NCBI GenBank assembly: GCA_031763025.1
Contig: JASSKH010000019.1
Location: 10,972,009-11,036,008 of the forward strand
From: Macrocystis pyrifera
Taxonomy: Eukaryota > Sar > Phaeophyceae > Laminariales > Laminariaceae
DNA length: 64,000 bases
Direction: 5' to 3'
A program made the translations under genes and the position numbers. The number at the start of each line of letters is the position of its first letter. Position 1 is the first letter of the stretch. Under the pieces are notes generated by a model. It made no database searches. It was not told the DNA's origin and was given only the letters and a program-made list of their open reading frames with translations. Below are positions 23,156-35,025 of this stretch, piece after piece.

Positions 23156-24009
23156 CACATTGTAACAGATTTTGGCTCGAAATGGTCAGGGTATATTCGT
23201 AGCTGATTTTGTGTACCCTGACTAGTTTGATCTGATTTTGGTCTATTTTGAATCAATGAGAGAGGCCATACGTACGGGTACACTGTTTTTCTCTGCGTAT
23301 GGTTGTGCGGTCGCTCGGTTGCGCAGTTCCTGTGTATAATGAGCTCTGTACTCGTACGTACGTAAGTAATAATAAATAAATACGTACATACGACATACAT
23401 ACATACATATATACGCCTTGTACTTGTACGCAAAAATGTACAACACTTTTTTTTTTTTACACATACGTACAGGCGGCTCCACTTTTTCTTCTTTGGGGCG
23501 TACTACAAAGATGGCAGGAAAGCGCATTGTCACCATTGACAGACAGCAACTTTCTTTGTCTTTTTATCTGTTTTTTTATCTTCCGGCGGATCTATAAAAA
23601 TAACGCTCAATATCACCACACTTCCAGATTCCAAGTTCGTGTCGTGTGTCCATTTGTCCCGACCTGACCCCCGAGAGGAGCAGGTGCGGTGGAGGTAGCC
23701 ACCCGAGCGATCTTTTCTTCCGGGTAGCGTAAGACTTGTACGAGCTCACCCAGTAACGAACACTGAGGCTATGAGGCCCTCCCGCCGGACTTCGTCCAGT
23801 TACGGTTCACCATACCCGTTGAGGCGTTGGTTTTGTTTGCCTCGACATCCGACTGACACCAAACTACCACTGTATGTAGTAGATTTTCGTCTGGAACACT
23901 CGGCCCCACACCCGTGACAGCGCACGTTTTGCCTTGCTTGACATGTCATGATATCTTTGGTGTACGATGTACTTCAGTTGTTTTATGTGCACTTTGTTGT
24001 TTTCTATAA
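23156..24009. other. No gene seen
   Basis: This is noncoding sequence. A TACGTACATACGACATACAT simple repeat lies at about 23.38-23.41 kb. Confidence 0.45.
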
Positions 24010-24130
24010 ATAGCGTATGCCCTAGAGAAAACCAAACAATTCAGATTTTGGAGGCCACACGCTCCATGTTCAGGCGCAGTTTCGGATTTCCATGGACAGA
24101 ACACCGATGGAGGCGCGCGTTTTTTAGCAT
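24010..24130 (-). repeat. Inverted copy of the 10.74 kb repeat
   Basis: The reverse complement matches 10742-10880, including CTGTCCATGGAAATCC and GCGTGTGGCCTCCAAAATC. Confidence 0.55.
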
Positions 24131-24234
24131 TCAACGGACTTTGGCCCAAAAGTGGGCAGCTATACCTGATTAAGGCCATGGCCCGAAAAAACAAAGAAAA
24201 AATCGGGTGGGAAACCCGCTTGCCACGTCGCAAA

Positions 24235-24465
24235 GCACACGAGACGAAGAAGGCGCACACATAAAATGAAATCAACGTGCAAACTGAACTATTACTAGGC
24301 TTTAGCATGGCCGCGGGTATATCCTCAACTGCAGCATAGAACTTCCCCCCGTCCCCACAATTAACCAAGTGGCTACCGACTAGAGCGGGTGCTGTCCGGA
24401 GTGCCTCCTGCGCTTAATGAAACGCACGCGGTAGTTGTGAACACAGAGAGGAACACGCCTGCTGT
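24235..24465 (+). repeat. Second copy of the 9.17-9.40 kb repeat
   Basis: It starts GAGACGAAGAAGGCGCACAC and ends GGAACACGCCTGCTGTCT, with about 80 percent match to 9175-9395 by eye. Confidence 0.65.
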
Positions 24466-25129
24466 CTCGTGGATTGAGCGCTCGGAGACGAGCAGTGATA
24501 AACGTGCTGTCAAACCAGAAACCACCACACAAAAAGGAATCGATCGCCGTGTCTTCCCGGTCTCTCTGACGAACATGCACCACCGTTATGATACGAGTAT
24601 CACGCTCCAAAAAATTGGGGGATCGCTCCCCTTGAAGGGTATAAAACTCGCCAACACTACAAATATCAATATTGACGTAAATACCAGGAATACTACTGTT
24701 TCGGTGAAAAAAATCGGAAAAACGATGACCGCTACCCTCGTGAGAGCGTGCGCGCCGGTCGTGGGTCTCTATCTGCCGTCCTGCTGCCACCCTCCATGGC
24801 CGTCTCATCGCGTTAGCCTGACCGGCCCGCTCCTTCGCACGTGCTCGTAGCCACTCCATTTCAGTCAGTTCTCCTTCGAGGTACCATATACGACCTAACT
24901 TTACTGACGACATGCCTAAGCCTTGCGGCCACACGCAGCAGCAAAAAGGTATTCCTCCTTGAGGGCGAGTCCGGCCTTACACCCGCCAGAAAGACCCACC
25001 CCACTCGCTACAGGCCTGATAGAGCATGCCTTGCCGAGGCAGCGAGGGGAACGCGTCGGCAGGTGGTAGATCCCTAATCTAACTACTGCTGTACTTCACT
25101 TTCTACTCTCCAGTTTGTTTTTTTGCATA
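24466..25129. other. No gene seen
   Basis: Frames up to about 180 codons are open on both strands, but they overlap repeat sequence and show no domain. Confidence 0.4.
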
Positions 25130-25990
25130 CTAACGTGATTCTGGGCCTCGTTCACCACACCTCACCAGAACCATCTACTCGTACATGTTATACGTACGTA
25201 CTTCTACGTGCGTGTAGAGCACACTCGAACAGCAGTAAAACCCTTCTGCCCGTATCGGGAGGAGTTGCGTTCGTTCGTGGTTGCTTACATAATGTCATGT
25301 GTTTGCACCATAACTGATCAGCCGATTCGTAAATAAATCTGGTCGGGACTGCTCGCGTCTGTCGGCTACGTACGGTTGGCAGAAACAGCAGTACTGCTGC
25401 CCCGCTTATGGCAGCCTTTCGGGTGAGCCAGAGCTTTGAGACCTCCTACGCTGTGGTTCTCGCGAAGAAGAACCGCAACACGTATGTGTTTGCCTCTTCG
25501 CCATCAGCCAGTAGCCAGGGAAGATGTGTGTATGGTGTGACGCATTCGCCGCACTATCAGAAATGCGCAACCCGTCGTTGGTAAAAAGAAGCCTGAAAAT
25601 GGCCCTGCTCTGCTTCGCCCTCCAACTCCAGCATCATAGGCTAATAAACTCTCTCACGGCTCTATGCCGTGACAACGTTCGATCAGGGGGGCTGCTGTGA
25701 TTATGCGAATGAGCGCCAAACACCGTCCCGAGGCGTTGACCATGCATGTATGTGATTTGCCAGAGACGTATTCGGCGAAAATAGCCCTGCTGCTTTGTCG
25801 TTTCTCTCCCGAAACCCAACCAGCCAAAAAAGAGTGATTTTACGTACGTACTCGTTTTTAAACACCTTCGCTTTTCGAGCACTATTAATAGTATATGCTG
25901 ATATACCCAAACAATAGCTGGTATGTAAGTTTGTGACCATGGAGGATTGGCAAAATCCGATATCAACCCCCGTCATGAGGGCATAGTAAG
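25130..25990 (+). repeat. Duplicated block A, copy 2
   Basis: It is the partner of 19.34-20.15 kb. The two are diverged throughout, so the duplication is old. Confidence 0.55.
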
Positions 25991-26394
25991 ATCTCTCATC
26001 TAAATAACTATCTCTCTTTTTCCACTCCCGCGCCGGTTTGTTTTTCTGCGGTTCGTGAAATCGCCCGAAAGCTCTGTTTTTGGGATCTTAAAATCAACCG
26101 CTCCGGTGATCCTGTCCTTCACAACGGCGGCTTATTGCCTCACAACTCACAAGCATTCCTTCTGGTATATTTCCCCTTGCACGTCCCTTTTGGCTCATGC
26201 TCGGGGTAAGTATGTATGTGTCTGAGCTTTGGCTTCCCATTTTATTTATCTATTTGGGATTCTTCTCCTTTTCTTTTTCTTTTTCTTTTTCTTGTTCTTT
26301 TTCGGTTTGGTTTCTTCGTTGCTTCTCTTTCTTCATGGTGTATTTTGGTTGCTGGCGTATGTGTGTATGTTGTGTCGGCCGCACCTAGTGCGAA

Positions 26395-26550
26395 GGCATG
26401 GTATTGCGTAGGCTATTAATGCATGTACGGTGTGTTATCTCTGTGTCGTAGTCTGTGACCACAGAGCTCGTATCTTTCTAGGGTGAAGAATCAGCACGGA
26501 CACTGGGCTTGCTGGATGTCGACGAGTAGAAGAACGGTTTAATGTGAAGA
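26395..26550 (+). repeat. Dispersed repeat family R, copy
   Basis: It reads CTCTGTGTCGTAGTCTGTGA, GAAGAATCAGCACGGACACT and GATGTCGACGAGTAGAAGAA, close to 1.83-1.93 kb. Confidence 0.65.
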
Positions 26551-26915
26551 ACACACACACACAGTCCAAGACACACAGCGCACATTTGCGAGGCCCTCAT
26601 CGACCGGCCAGTCGCATGCCACGTCCGAGTGGATAAATTCCCAAAACGAATACGTGCGTATGAGAAAAGCGAAAAAACGAAAAGTGAAGAAAAGAAGCTC
26701 CGAACACGTTGAGTAGTCAGTAATTTGGTGTTCATGTTTCCCTGTACTAATGGACACAGACAGTAGGCAGCAGAATGCCGGCACTTTGTGATTTGCTTTT
26801 CGACCAATCACAGTGAAAATTTAGCACAGCAGTACGAACAAGTGGGCGTGCAAACGCTCCTCTTGGCTGTTTCCGATCTTGACGATCTTTAACAGATACA
26901 TAACAGATACATATA
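26551..26915. other. No gene seen
   Basis: This is noncoding sequence after the repeat copy, with an ACACACAC run at 26.55 kb. Confidence 0.4.
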
Positions 26916-26919
26916 CCTC

Positions 26920-27060
26920 CTACGATGACGTTCGTCAGGTGATGACATACCCGAATCCGATTACGGCCTGTGACAACGTTCGTCAGGTGATGACACACCC
27001 GTACCCGATTACGGTCTATGACAGCGTTCGTCAGGTGGTGACACACCCAAAATCGATCTA
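26920..27060 (+). repeat. 48-base minisatellite, three copies
   Basis: The core GACNNCGTTCGTCAGGTGNT is followed by GACACACCCG and CGATTACGG, at about 26.93, 26.98 and 27.03 kb. The unit is a multiple of three, so one frame reads as a 16-residue repeat (D-x-VRQVMT-x-P). No wider gene context supports coding. Confidence 0.8.
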
Positions 27061-27747
27061 GTATGGATCCCTTATACCGTATACTACCAGATATTCCGTG
27101 GTATCCAGTGACGACAAAATGATAGCTGCTGTCAAGTAACATCTCCAATAGACTAGCTATGTCCCGACAGCGAACCGATAGGCTACTGACTACTGTTATT
27201 GTTGTTGTGTAGCAACTGACTACTGCCAACGCTGCTGTTGGGTAACAACGTAGCTATCTTTAATAGGGTATACCCGATTTCGGCCACTTGTCTTTGCACA
27301 ATACGGAGGAAAAGTTCGGTAGGTAGGGCATATTCACTTGAGTAGCGGTGTTAGTGTTGGATATCGTACCGAATTTTTCGATATATCTTTCGATTTGTTT
27401 TTTTATCGAACCAAACAAAGTTCGGTATTTCGATATTAGTTTTGATAATTCGATAAACGATTACGCTACGATAAAACGATAAACGGCCGAACGCCTCCAC
27501 GGCGGCAAGCGTAATAGGTTGGGAGATGACACTGTCGATGCCCTCTCGTGAGTTTGGACGGTTCGCACGGATTGGCATGGTCAAGCGGAATCTCACAGGA
27601 GGCGCTCGGCAGGGAGGACAAGTGATTTTTTGTTTTCTGCGTGGCGGCGACGGTTGGGTTCGTGAGTACGTGTACAAGTTCTTCCAAATACCATTGTGCG
27701 GCAATAATATATACGTTTTGTGTTGAGCTGTGGTTGTCGTTGCGCCC
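27061..27747. other. Short tandem and CGATAA-rich sequence, no gene
   Basis: A ~30-base direct repeat around TAGGCTACTGACTACTG lies at 27.18-27.24 kb. At 27.35-27.48 kb the sequence is rich in TTCGATA and CGATAAACG. A similar style occurs at 31.19-31.31 kb. Both could be transposon ends, but no partner end was found. Confidence 0.4.
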
Positions 27748-28069
27748 TTTTTTTTGTTTTTGATCACCACTTTTACTTTCCAGCCCACTCGTTGGAGGTT
27801 TTACCCTCGACGATCTTCTGGATAAGCCGTGGTCTCAGGTGTCGTCCCTTCTCCCCCCCGGTACGTGCCTTTATTTTTGACGCGCATAGGGTTCAGCATT
27901 GCCACTGCTCGTCGATTTTCATCGAATGTAGCTAACTTACGCTCTCGCGCTTTCCGCTTGTCATTTTGTTATGCGAGAAAAAGTCCCTACGAGCACGCAT
28001 TCGGTGAGAATTGAACCCACGAAACTGATCTTGATAGGCACGCGGACCACCTACCAAGCCACCGGGGAC
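27748..28069 (-). mobile_element. tRNA-derived SINE, copy 3
   Basis: This is a complete copy on the minus strand. The head has a good B box (GGTTCAATTCTCACCG), close to the RNA polymerase III consensus. Its 5' end abuts a MITE fragment at 28072. Confidence 0.85.
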
Positions 28070-28071
28070 TA

Positions 28072-28160
28072 GGACCAAATATTGTTAGCAAAAATAGGGA
28101 AAGGTATTGGTGTTTGTGTGTACCGTATGTCCTATTTACTATGGTCCCCCGCAAGAATAA
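28072..28160 (-). mobile_element. MITE family M, truncated copy
   Basis: On the minus strand it reads GCGGGGGACCATAGTAAATA, GGACATACGG, CCCTATTTTTGCTA and AATATTTGGTCC, matching copies at 16.71 and 54.16 kb. The far terminal repeat is missing. The break lies at the SINE boundary. Confidence 0.7.
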
Positions 28161-31100
28161 TACAGCATACTAAACCTGATCAGGTGTATTTTTTATTTTT
28201 CATGTACATGGTACACAATAATACCGTTCTTTCTACCTATCGAAATCCAGAACAACCAGTGTCCGTGCCGACTCTTCGATGAGAAATGCAAGTTCTAGTG
28301 GTCACAGCAGTGCAGGCTTTCGTCTTCAAGTTACTATGCCGGATTTCGGGGAGGAAAGCAGGATACACATGACAAAATCCAGTATTCGTTACAGGTGTGT
28401 GCCTACTGCTGTGTGTATCATATGTCTAGAGCAGAAGAGGCCAAGAACATTTACGATGATAATGAGATTCACCAACGACGGCGTAGGTAGATGTGCGCCC
28501 GTGTTGGTTTAGCATAAAACATAATCCGTATTCGCCCAGCATGATGCATCGAAGATATGACTACTACTGCAGGTATTGCTGAGGTCATGCCTCATGACCA
28601 CCAATTGCTAGTAGTATTAGGCCTCTACCTCCGCGCGTGACATCTGCGAGGAACCTCGGGAGCTCGAAGTCGGGGCGGAAACTCGGGGCGTTTTGCGTCC
28701 TCCCTGGGTGGGGGGCCAGACATAACGAAAAATATCACCGCAGGGAGGGGCGTTCAACGATAGAGGTCCACCCTGTTTTTTCTGGGGCTCCTCACTCACG
28801 GAGCTGCATGTCTTACACCTCACCCGAAAACAGACTTCATAGCGAAATCAAATTGAGCCTCGATGAATAATCCCATGGCCCAAGTAGACAAAAACGTCAT
28901 CTTTCGAAACAAGACTGGCATGCGGACGATTTTCGGTTAAGGAGCCCCGCCAGTCAGAAAACACCTTAATAGGAGACGTGTGCCGTATCTATTATTGTAG
29001 AACGCGGCAGCAAGTGTGTAACAGATATATATATGTGAACGGAGTTCCAGCTAGTATCTGGTACGCAGTGCAACCTTAGAGGAATAGCTTGAGTCTAAGA
29101 CTTGAACACAATGGAGTATTTTTGGCAAATAACGAATGCTCTCTACATCGTACGAGGTACTCTGTTGTGCTGGAGAAAAAGCTACGATCAAAAGCCGTGG
29201 CAAGTATATGGAAGCGACGTCGGACGCGTTTTACGACAGAGGTAGCACATTTTCGATGATTATATTTTTTAATGACGGGCCTAGTTTGCCCAAAATCATC
29301 GCAATGCCAGACTTCTTTAGACGAATGACTTGATAGTATCTTGGATCACAGGAATAGTACTCTTCAGGAGGCAATGTGACTTTGGCTGAAGTCAGTTGTC
29401 GGGCGTTGCATGGTGGTCATCAAGTCAGAAGCCCCAGAAACAAATGGTGCACCTCTACTGTAGCATGCGTCTTCGTCCACCAGATTCGAACTCGAATCCC
29501 AACCCGAACGAAATGGGGTGAACTACTGTAGTGTCGCTTGTTACCACTCTCAATTGATTCGGCCGACTTGGACGAGGTGATACTGTGCAAACATTCTAAG
29601 CTGATATGGCCCGCTCGGGATGGACACACGGTAGGCAACGTAATGCAGATCACAGTTTGGGGGCACGATTTGCATCCACCGAACAGGGGTACGGATGATA
29701 CTTCGTTATAAGTATAGAAATTAGCCGGTATCAAATCAGTAAGCGCTGTCGTACCAGGTACCAGGTGTTCACAGCGCCAGCGGTATGGATACATCCAGCA
29801 ACACGACAGGAGCAGCAGCGGGTAGCAGGATCGCAACGGCTGAGACAGCAGCAGTAGGAACAGCGGTCACTCTTCTACACCACCTAAACTGTTGAACAGC
29901 GTGCAGTTGGGCCCTCTTGGTGTTCAGCGCTGATGCTGGGCCGGACTTGCAGCACGCAGATCCGGGGTACTATCTGCGCCGGACTTATGTGTGACGAAGG
30001 TTTTTCGGGGGATCAAAAAGGTAACAACAAGTCATTCATTTTGAGCTTTGAGATTCGCCGATGTTGCTGCTCGTTGGAAGTCTGTTTACGCACGGCTGCG
30101 ACAAAACGACCGTCGATAGGTAACCCCTCCATATATAGATAGGTACCATGAACAGAGCGACGCAATGCTGCACAGATAGTAGTTGTGCATTATCGCTGCA
30201 CCTTTCCTTCGATATTTTGCGCTGTGTGTACTACGTGGTATTTTTACTTAGAGTAAACCCATTGGTCGGCAGCATCTCACGAAGAACAAGTCGCTGGTGC
30301 TTCCAAATTCCGCAGTGCCGATGTCGAACTGGTCGAACAAGAGAAAACTTCTAAATCGAAATGACTTCAAATCGACATATTTTCGTATTTGACTGGAAGT
30401 TTCATCCGAAGATCGACGAAAAAATGAAACACGAAGATATTATCTGGTTTGTAAATTGGGGCGAGGGCCAAGTCGATCCGATCTCATTGATAATGAACTC
30501 CGACAAATACTCGTATTATATTTTGAATCGAACCATAACGCAAACGTTGTTCCAAATGGGAGGAGTCCATCCAGCTTGCACACCAGTTCCACTCGGGCAA
30601 CGTCCCCGGGGCGTTCCACAGCTTGGGTAGGCCCTTCCGCGCCACAATACGACCAATTTTGTGGAACTCCAATACTGGGCTCGGACCGTCTGTGAGTTTT
30701 GTACGACATTCATCATACAAATCCGAACGTTCTGTAAGGCTGTTGCGAAATACCTGGGGGGGGGGGGTATGCCTTTGTCACAATACTTGAGAGCACCGCA
30801 CGTATTAGGGGTTAACCACCGGAGTACCTAAAAATACGTGGAAAATACGGACAGATCCGTTGTATATAGACTCCGTGTGGAGTATGGTAAGTGTTTCGAG
30901 TTAAGTATACTGTTGTTGTGCTGTGGGAGACTACTTACTGTTGTTGAATAAATCATACCTGGTACGTGTGTTGAGCTGTGGGAGACTATTTACTGTTGTT
31001 GAATACATCATACGTAGGAAACATAAAAAAAGCATGGCGCCTACCGCCGTACCGCGTATTATATTATTTAATTCTTCATCTGACATTATTGTAGTGCAGG

Positions 31101-31423
31101 GCAATCATCAATAATCGCTTAATGCTATCCCCTTTCCCCGTTTATATCTCTTCTCTGGATATACCGCGTAGTGTTGGGTATCGAAACCATGAACGTTTCG
31201 GTACGACAAGGCCAAAATAAATTCGATAACGATAAGGATAATTATCGTTATTGTACAGATAATCCGGAAAAAACGATTACGATAACGATTACGATAATGG
31301 AGGCGAAAACCGGCGCAAAAGGCCCTTTTTCATTATTTTTGGGGTTGCGTCACACCACGAGGATCCGCAGTACAAGTGAATACAACAACAGCAGAGGGTT
31401 CCTAAGATCAACGTATTCCAAGC
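28161..31423. other. Gene-poor stretch with small repeats
   Basis: No convincing coding exon was found. Positions 28.78-28.89 and 38.40-38.49 kb share CTCGATGAATA and GGCCNA(A/G)G-type sequence. A G run lies at 30.76 kb. A ~55-base tandem duplication (GAGCTGTGGGAGACTANTTA, then CTGTTGTTGAATA) lies at 30.91-31.01 kb. Confidence 0.45.
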
Positions 31424-31759
31424 TGTTTTTTTTTTTTTTTTCAACATCACTCTTTTTTACTTTCCATTTTAACTCGTAGGAGGATTTACCCTCAGCGATC
31501 TTCTGGACAAGACGTGGTCACAGGTGTCGTCCCTTCTCAACCCCGGTACGTGCCTTTAGTTGTTATCTATCGCGCATAGGGTTCAGCATTCCCACTGCTC
31601 GTCGATTATCGTCGAATGTACAGCCAACTCACGCTTTCGCGCTTTCCGCTAAACAATTGTATGCAAGAAAACGTCCCTACGAGCAAGCACTCGGTGAGAC
31701 TCGAACTCACGAAATTGATCTTGATAGGCTCGCGGACCACCTACCAAGCCACCGGGGAC
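31424..31759 (-). mobile_element. tRNA-derived SINE, copy 4
   Basis: This is a complete minus-strand copy with a poly-T tail of about 16 bases at its 3' end (31426-31441) and an intact B-box-like AGTTCGAGTCTCACC. It is one arm of an inverted SINE pair with copy 5. Confidence 0.85.
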
Positions 31760-31869
31760 GTTGTTCTCACGTTAACTCATCGCCACAATACAATGCAGAC
31801 AAGCTCCCATAACTCTAGAGTGGAAGAAATACCTTAGTAAAAATTAAACAACCAAAGAATAGTACACAA

Positions 31870-32170
31870 CCCGGTTACGTGGTAGGTGGTCCGCGTGCCT
31901 ATCAAGAACAATTTCGTGAAATCAAGTCTCACCGAGTGCATGCTCGTAGGGACATTTTCTTGCATAATAAGTTGATTAGCGGAAAGCGCGAGAGCGTGAG
32001 TTAGCTACATTCGATGAAAATCAACGAGCAATGGGAATGCTAAACCCTATGCACGACAAAAAAAGGCACGTACCGGGGGAGAGAAGGGACGACACCTGTG
32101 ACCACGGCTTGCCCAGAAGGTCGCTGAGGGTAAAACCACCTACGAGTTAGGCTGGAAAGTATAAGTGAAA
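31870..32170 (+). mobile_element. tRNA-derived SINE, copy 5
   Basis: This plus-strand copy starts about 110 bases after copy 4. The A box is kept (GTGGTAGGTGG). The B box has decayed (GAAATCAAGTCTCACC). The tail ends in A-rich and CACACA sequence. Confidence 0.8.
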
Positions 32171-35025
32171 AAAACACACACACATGATAAATGAAGCACA
32201 TGTACACCTCAAACAAAAATAAAAGTGAGGTCCGCGCACGTACGTATCACATACATGCGGTACGCTATACAAGTCGCCACAGAAACCGAGAAGACCACAT
32301 AATACCCAGAAGAAATGGACAGGATGGAAAAAACTACTCGACGTCGAAAAGATGAAATCAAAATCGAGGAAAAAAAAACAAAAATCGAACAGGGACGAGA
32401 GATAAAAATATCAATCCAGGCAAGAAAGCAAGAAATCAAGAAAGGAACCACACGACGAGAGAATGCGCACGTTTTCGCATATTGCGGGCTCGCACACTAC
32501 GCGAGGAGTGGGTATAGAACAGAGATAAGAACGAAAAGACAAACATACGTACTCCGCTACTAAAAACACCAGGAAAGCATAAAAGAGACTAACAACAAAC
32601 AAAAAAAAACATAAATTGAGACAGGTATTGGCTACCAGGTACACCGGGTACTGTGTATTGCAACCACTGCTGTTAATACTGCTTTACAACAATTACACCA
32701 GATCTTCTCCTGCTGCTCCGTTCTCTCATAAGTGAAAGGATGTGCCTGACAATATCACCTGCACCATGTCTCGGGGTCATGGCCCGAACGTTCGTTGCTG
32801 TGGACAGGCACAGTCTGCCCACGAGTACTCGTAGAGTTGGGTTTCGCTGCAGTAGGTAGAACTCAAAAAACAAAACCGTTACCTGGCATATCGTAATATT
32901 TTACAATTGTTGGCTCTGTGTTTTTTTGAAACTTGGCCCAGCACAAGCATGTGTGCCTACACATGTTGCCGCACCTAGCTCGACCGACTGTGAATGACTT
33001 ACCACCGCACCAGCGCGAGAAGGTTTCGTTCGTTTGCACAGAGCCCTCCGTAACTGGAGTTGATGCCGTGTGCGTTGAGCGTCGTGGTCAAACGTGGCCC
33101 AAAACATACGATGTTGAATCACACACATCTTCACACACATACAGAGAAACTCAAAGCAAGCCACCTTAGCCTCGTTTGCGAGCCGTTACGAAGAGGTTTG
33201 TAGTATATATCGTTCGACATCCTACGCGTTGTTTATATTCATTTTCTGTGGCTTGAGCGGGAAAGCAGCTGGCTGACACGTCCACCGCAATATCCAACTC
33301 GGTGTCATGCCCACATGTCTTTGATCATAAACCCATCTCCCATTCTTCATCGTCCGGGTTATAATGCACGAATTCTAGGAATACTGAGACACCCGAAGGT
33401 CCAACGCCATCGCACTCCTCCAATAAATCATATACTATGGTATAAACCTCGGCAGGCCACTAAAACAAAAATAAAGTATGTAAATATACACTCGGCTATA
33501 CGATATCAACCGAGGGAATACCTATTCACACCCTCGTAAACTTCTCCATCATCCCCTCACCATTGAAAGAAAAAGGGTGCGTGTACGGGAGAATTCACGA
33601 TTTCCTGGCCCAGCGAGCGACCCCTGTCCTGATGCAAGCCACGGGCACTGTGTGTTCGCGTATTCTACCAGTCTGCCAGCACTGTTCCGTGCGGCATCCA
33701 ATTGGTACTTCGACAAGCGCGATAAATCAAACAGTTAGTGCCCGCTGCTGCCGTCGACGTGACTGCGTACTACTGATAAGTACCTAGCCAAGTAATTCGA
33801 GTCATAACGCCTAATTCTCTCTGCAACAACAAACAGCAGATGGTTATCATATCGGTTCCCGATCCCTAAAAATATTTTCCTTTTCTTTTCCTTGGTAAGC
33901 CGAGACAAACAAAAGCTCGCGCTTCGCGCTTTGCGCGCCTCATTATTAGAAGTTGATTTGTTAAAAAAAAAATCAAGTACGGATGCACGGATATATAAAA
34001 ATCGGAATTTGACACAAGCGAATTTTCATTCTGCAAAAGTAATCGAAATAAGTAAAACATGTGTACTGTAATGAATGGTCGGCAAAATAGCGCTAATATT
34101 TTTGAATCACGAAATGTTACTCTTATTTTTAGGAAATTCCTCTCTACATATTTGTAATAATCGTACAAGTATTTTGAAGTCAGGGATCACAAGTAAGTTT
34201 GGAAATGTGACGATGATGTAGCCGATCGAAGCACTTGAACAAGAATGCCTTCGTCTAACTCCAACATCAAGCCAAGACGGCACCAGCGTCGCACATCTTA
34301 CATACGCGAGACCCCAAAACCAGATGAGATAAGACCAAGATTGGCACGACCGCCACCGCCGCTGTGCTTAGCAACGGCACCATTGACGCGAATATATCGA
34401 GCGTGGCCTGCCAACTAGCGCAAGCATCACACAACGAGCACACCAAGCTAACCAACCTCGAGCTAGGAAGGCAATTGTTTGTGTGGACGGGGTCGGAAGT
34501 CTAAGAAGACTTCGTCCTTGGACATATGTACCGTCCCATCGCACCGTGAGGAAACGCGCCGGTAAGTGCCGTCGTACCGTCTTCTAGTCGTGCTAAGTGT
34601 GACGTAGCGTGCCGTCCCGTTACGAAAAACGAATTGTACGGCCCCATGCCATGGAGAAAACTATATATATATATATCGTCCGGTCCCGTCTGTGAAGCGT
34701 AATACCTTCGAGAACGCCCGGGGGTAATCTCCTTTTGTTTGGTTCTGACACACGACCGGTGTTCGCTCCGGAGTGTTTGTTTCAAGCGCACATTTGTTGA
34801 CGTCACGCGGGGCGTTCGCAGAAATATTAGTCGATCAATTCCAACAATATCGTTGGTGTTATCGTTTCCGCAGGGTGGAAACGTTATCGCCCCCAGGTGC
34901 AGGCGTACGATTCCTCAAACCCGCGTCTTCGGCTTGTGGTATGCATTATCGGAGATGTTGCTTAAGCTTCATATCGTAGGTTCTAGCGAGAGACGTCCGC
35001 GGAAAGCTTTGTGTTCGTGTGTGTC
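32171..35025. other. No gene seen
   Basis: This is noncoding sequence. A-rich purine tracts lie at 32.32-32.48 kb. A minus-strand frame near 34.2-34.4 kb is open but matches nothing. An AT dinucleotide run lies at 34.66 kb. Confidence 0.4.

Noticed and set aside
26879-27061. A small repeat protein gene
   Set aside because: The frame is only the minisatellite plus flank, with no start context or neighbouring exon. It is kept as a repeat.
27350-27480. Terminal sequence of another hAT element (TTAGTGTTGGATATCG start)
   Set aside because: No matching inverted end or 8-base duplication was found nearby.
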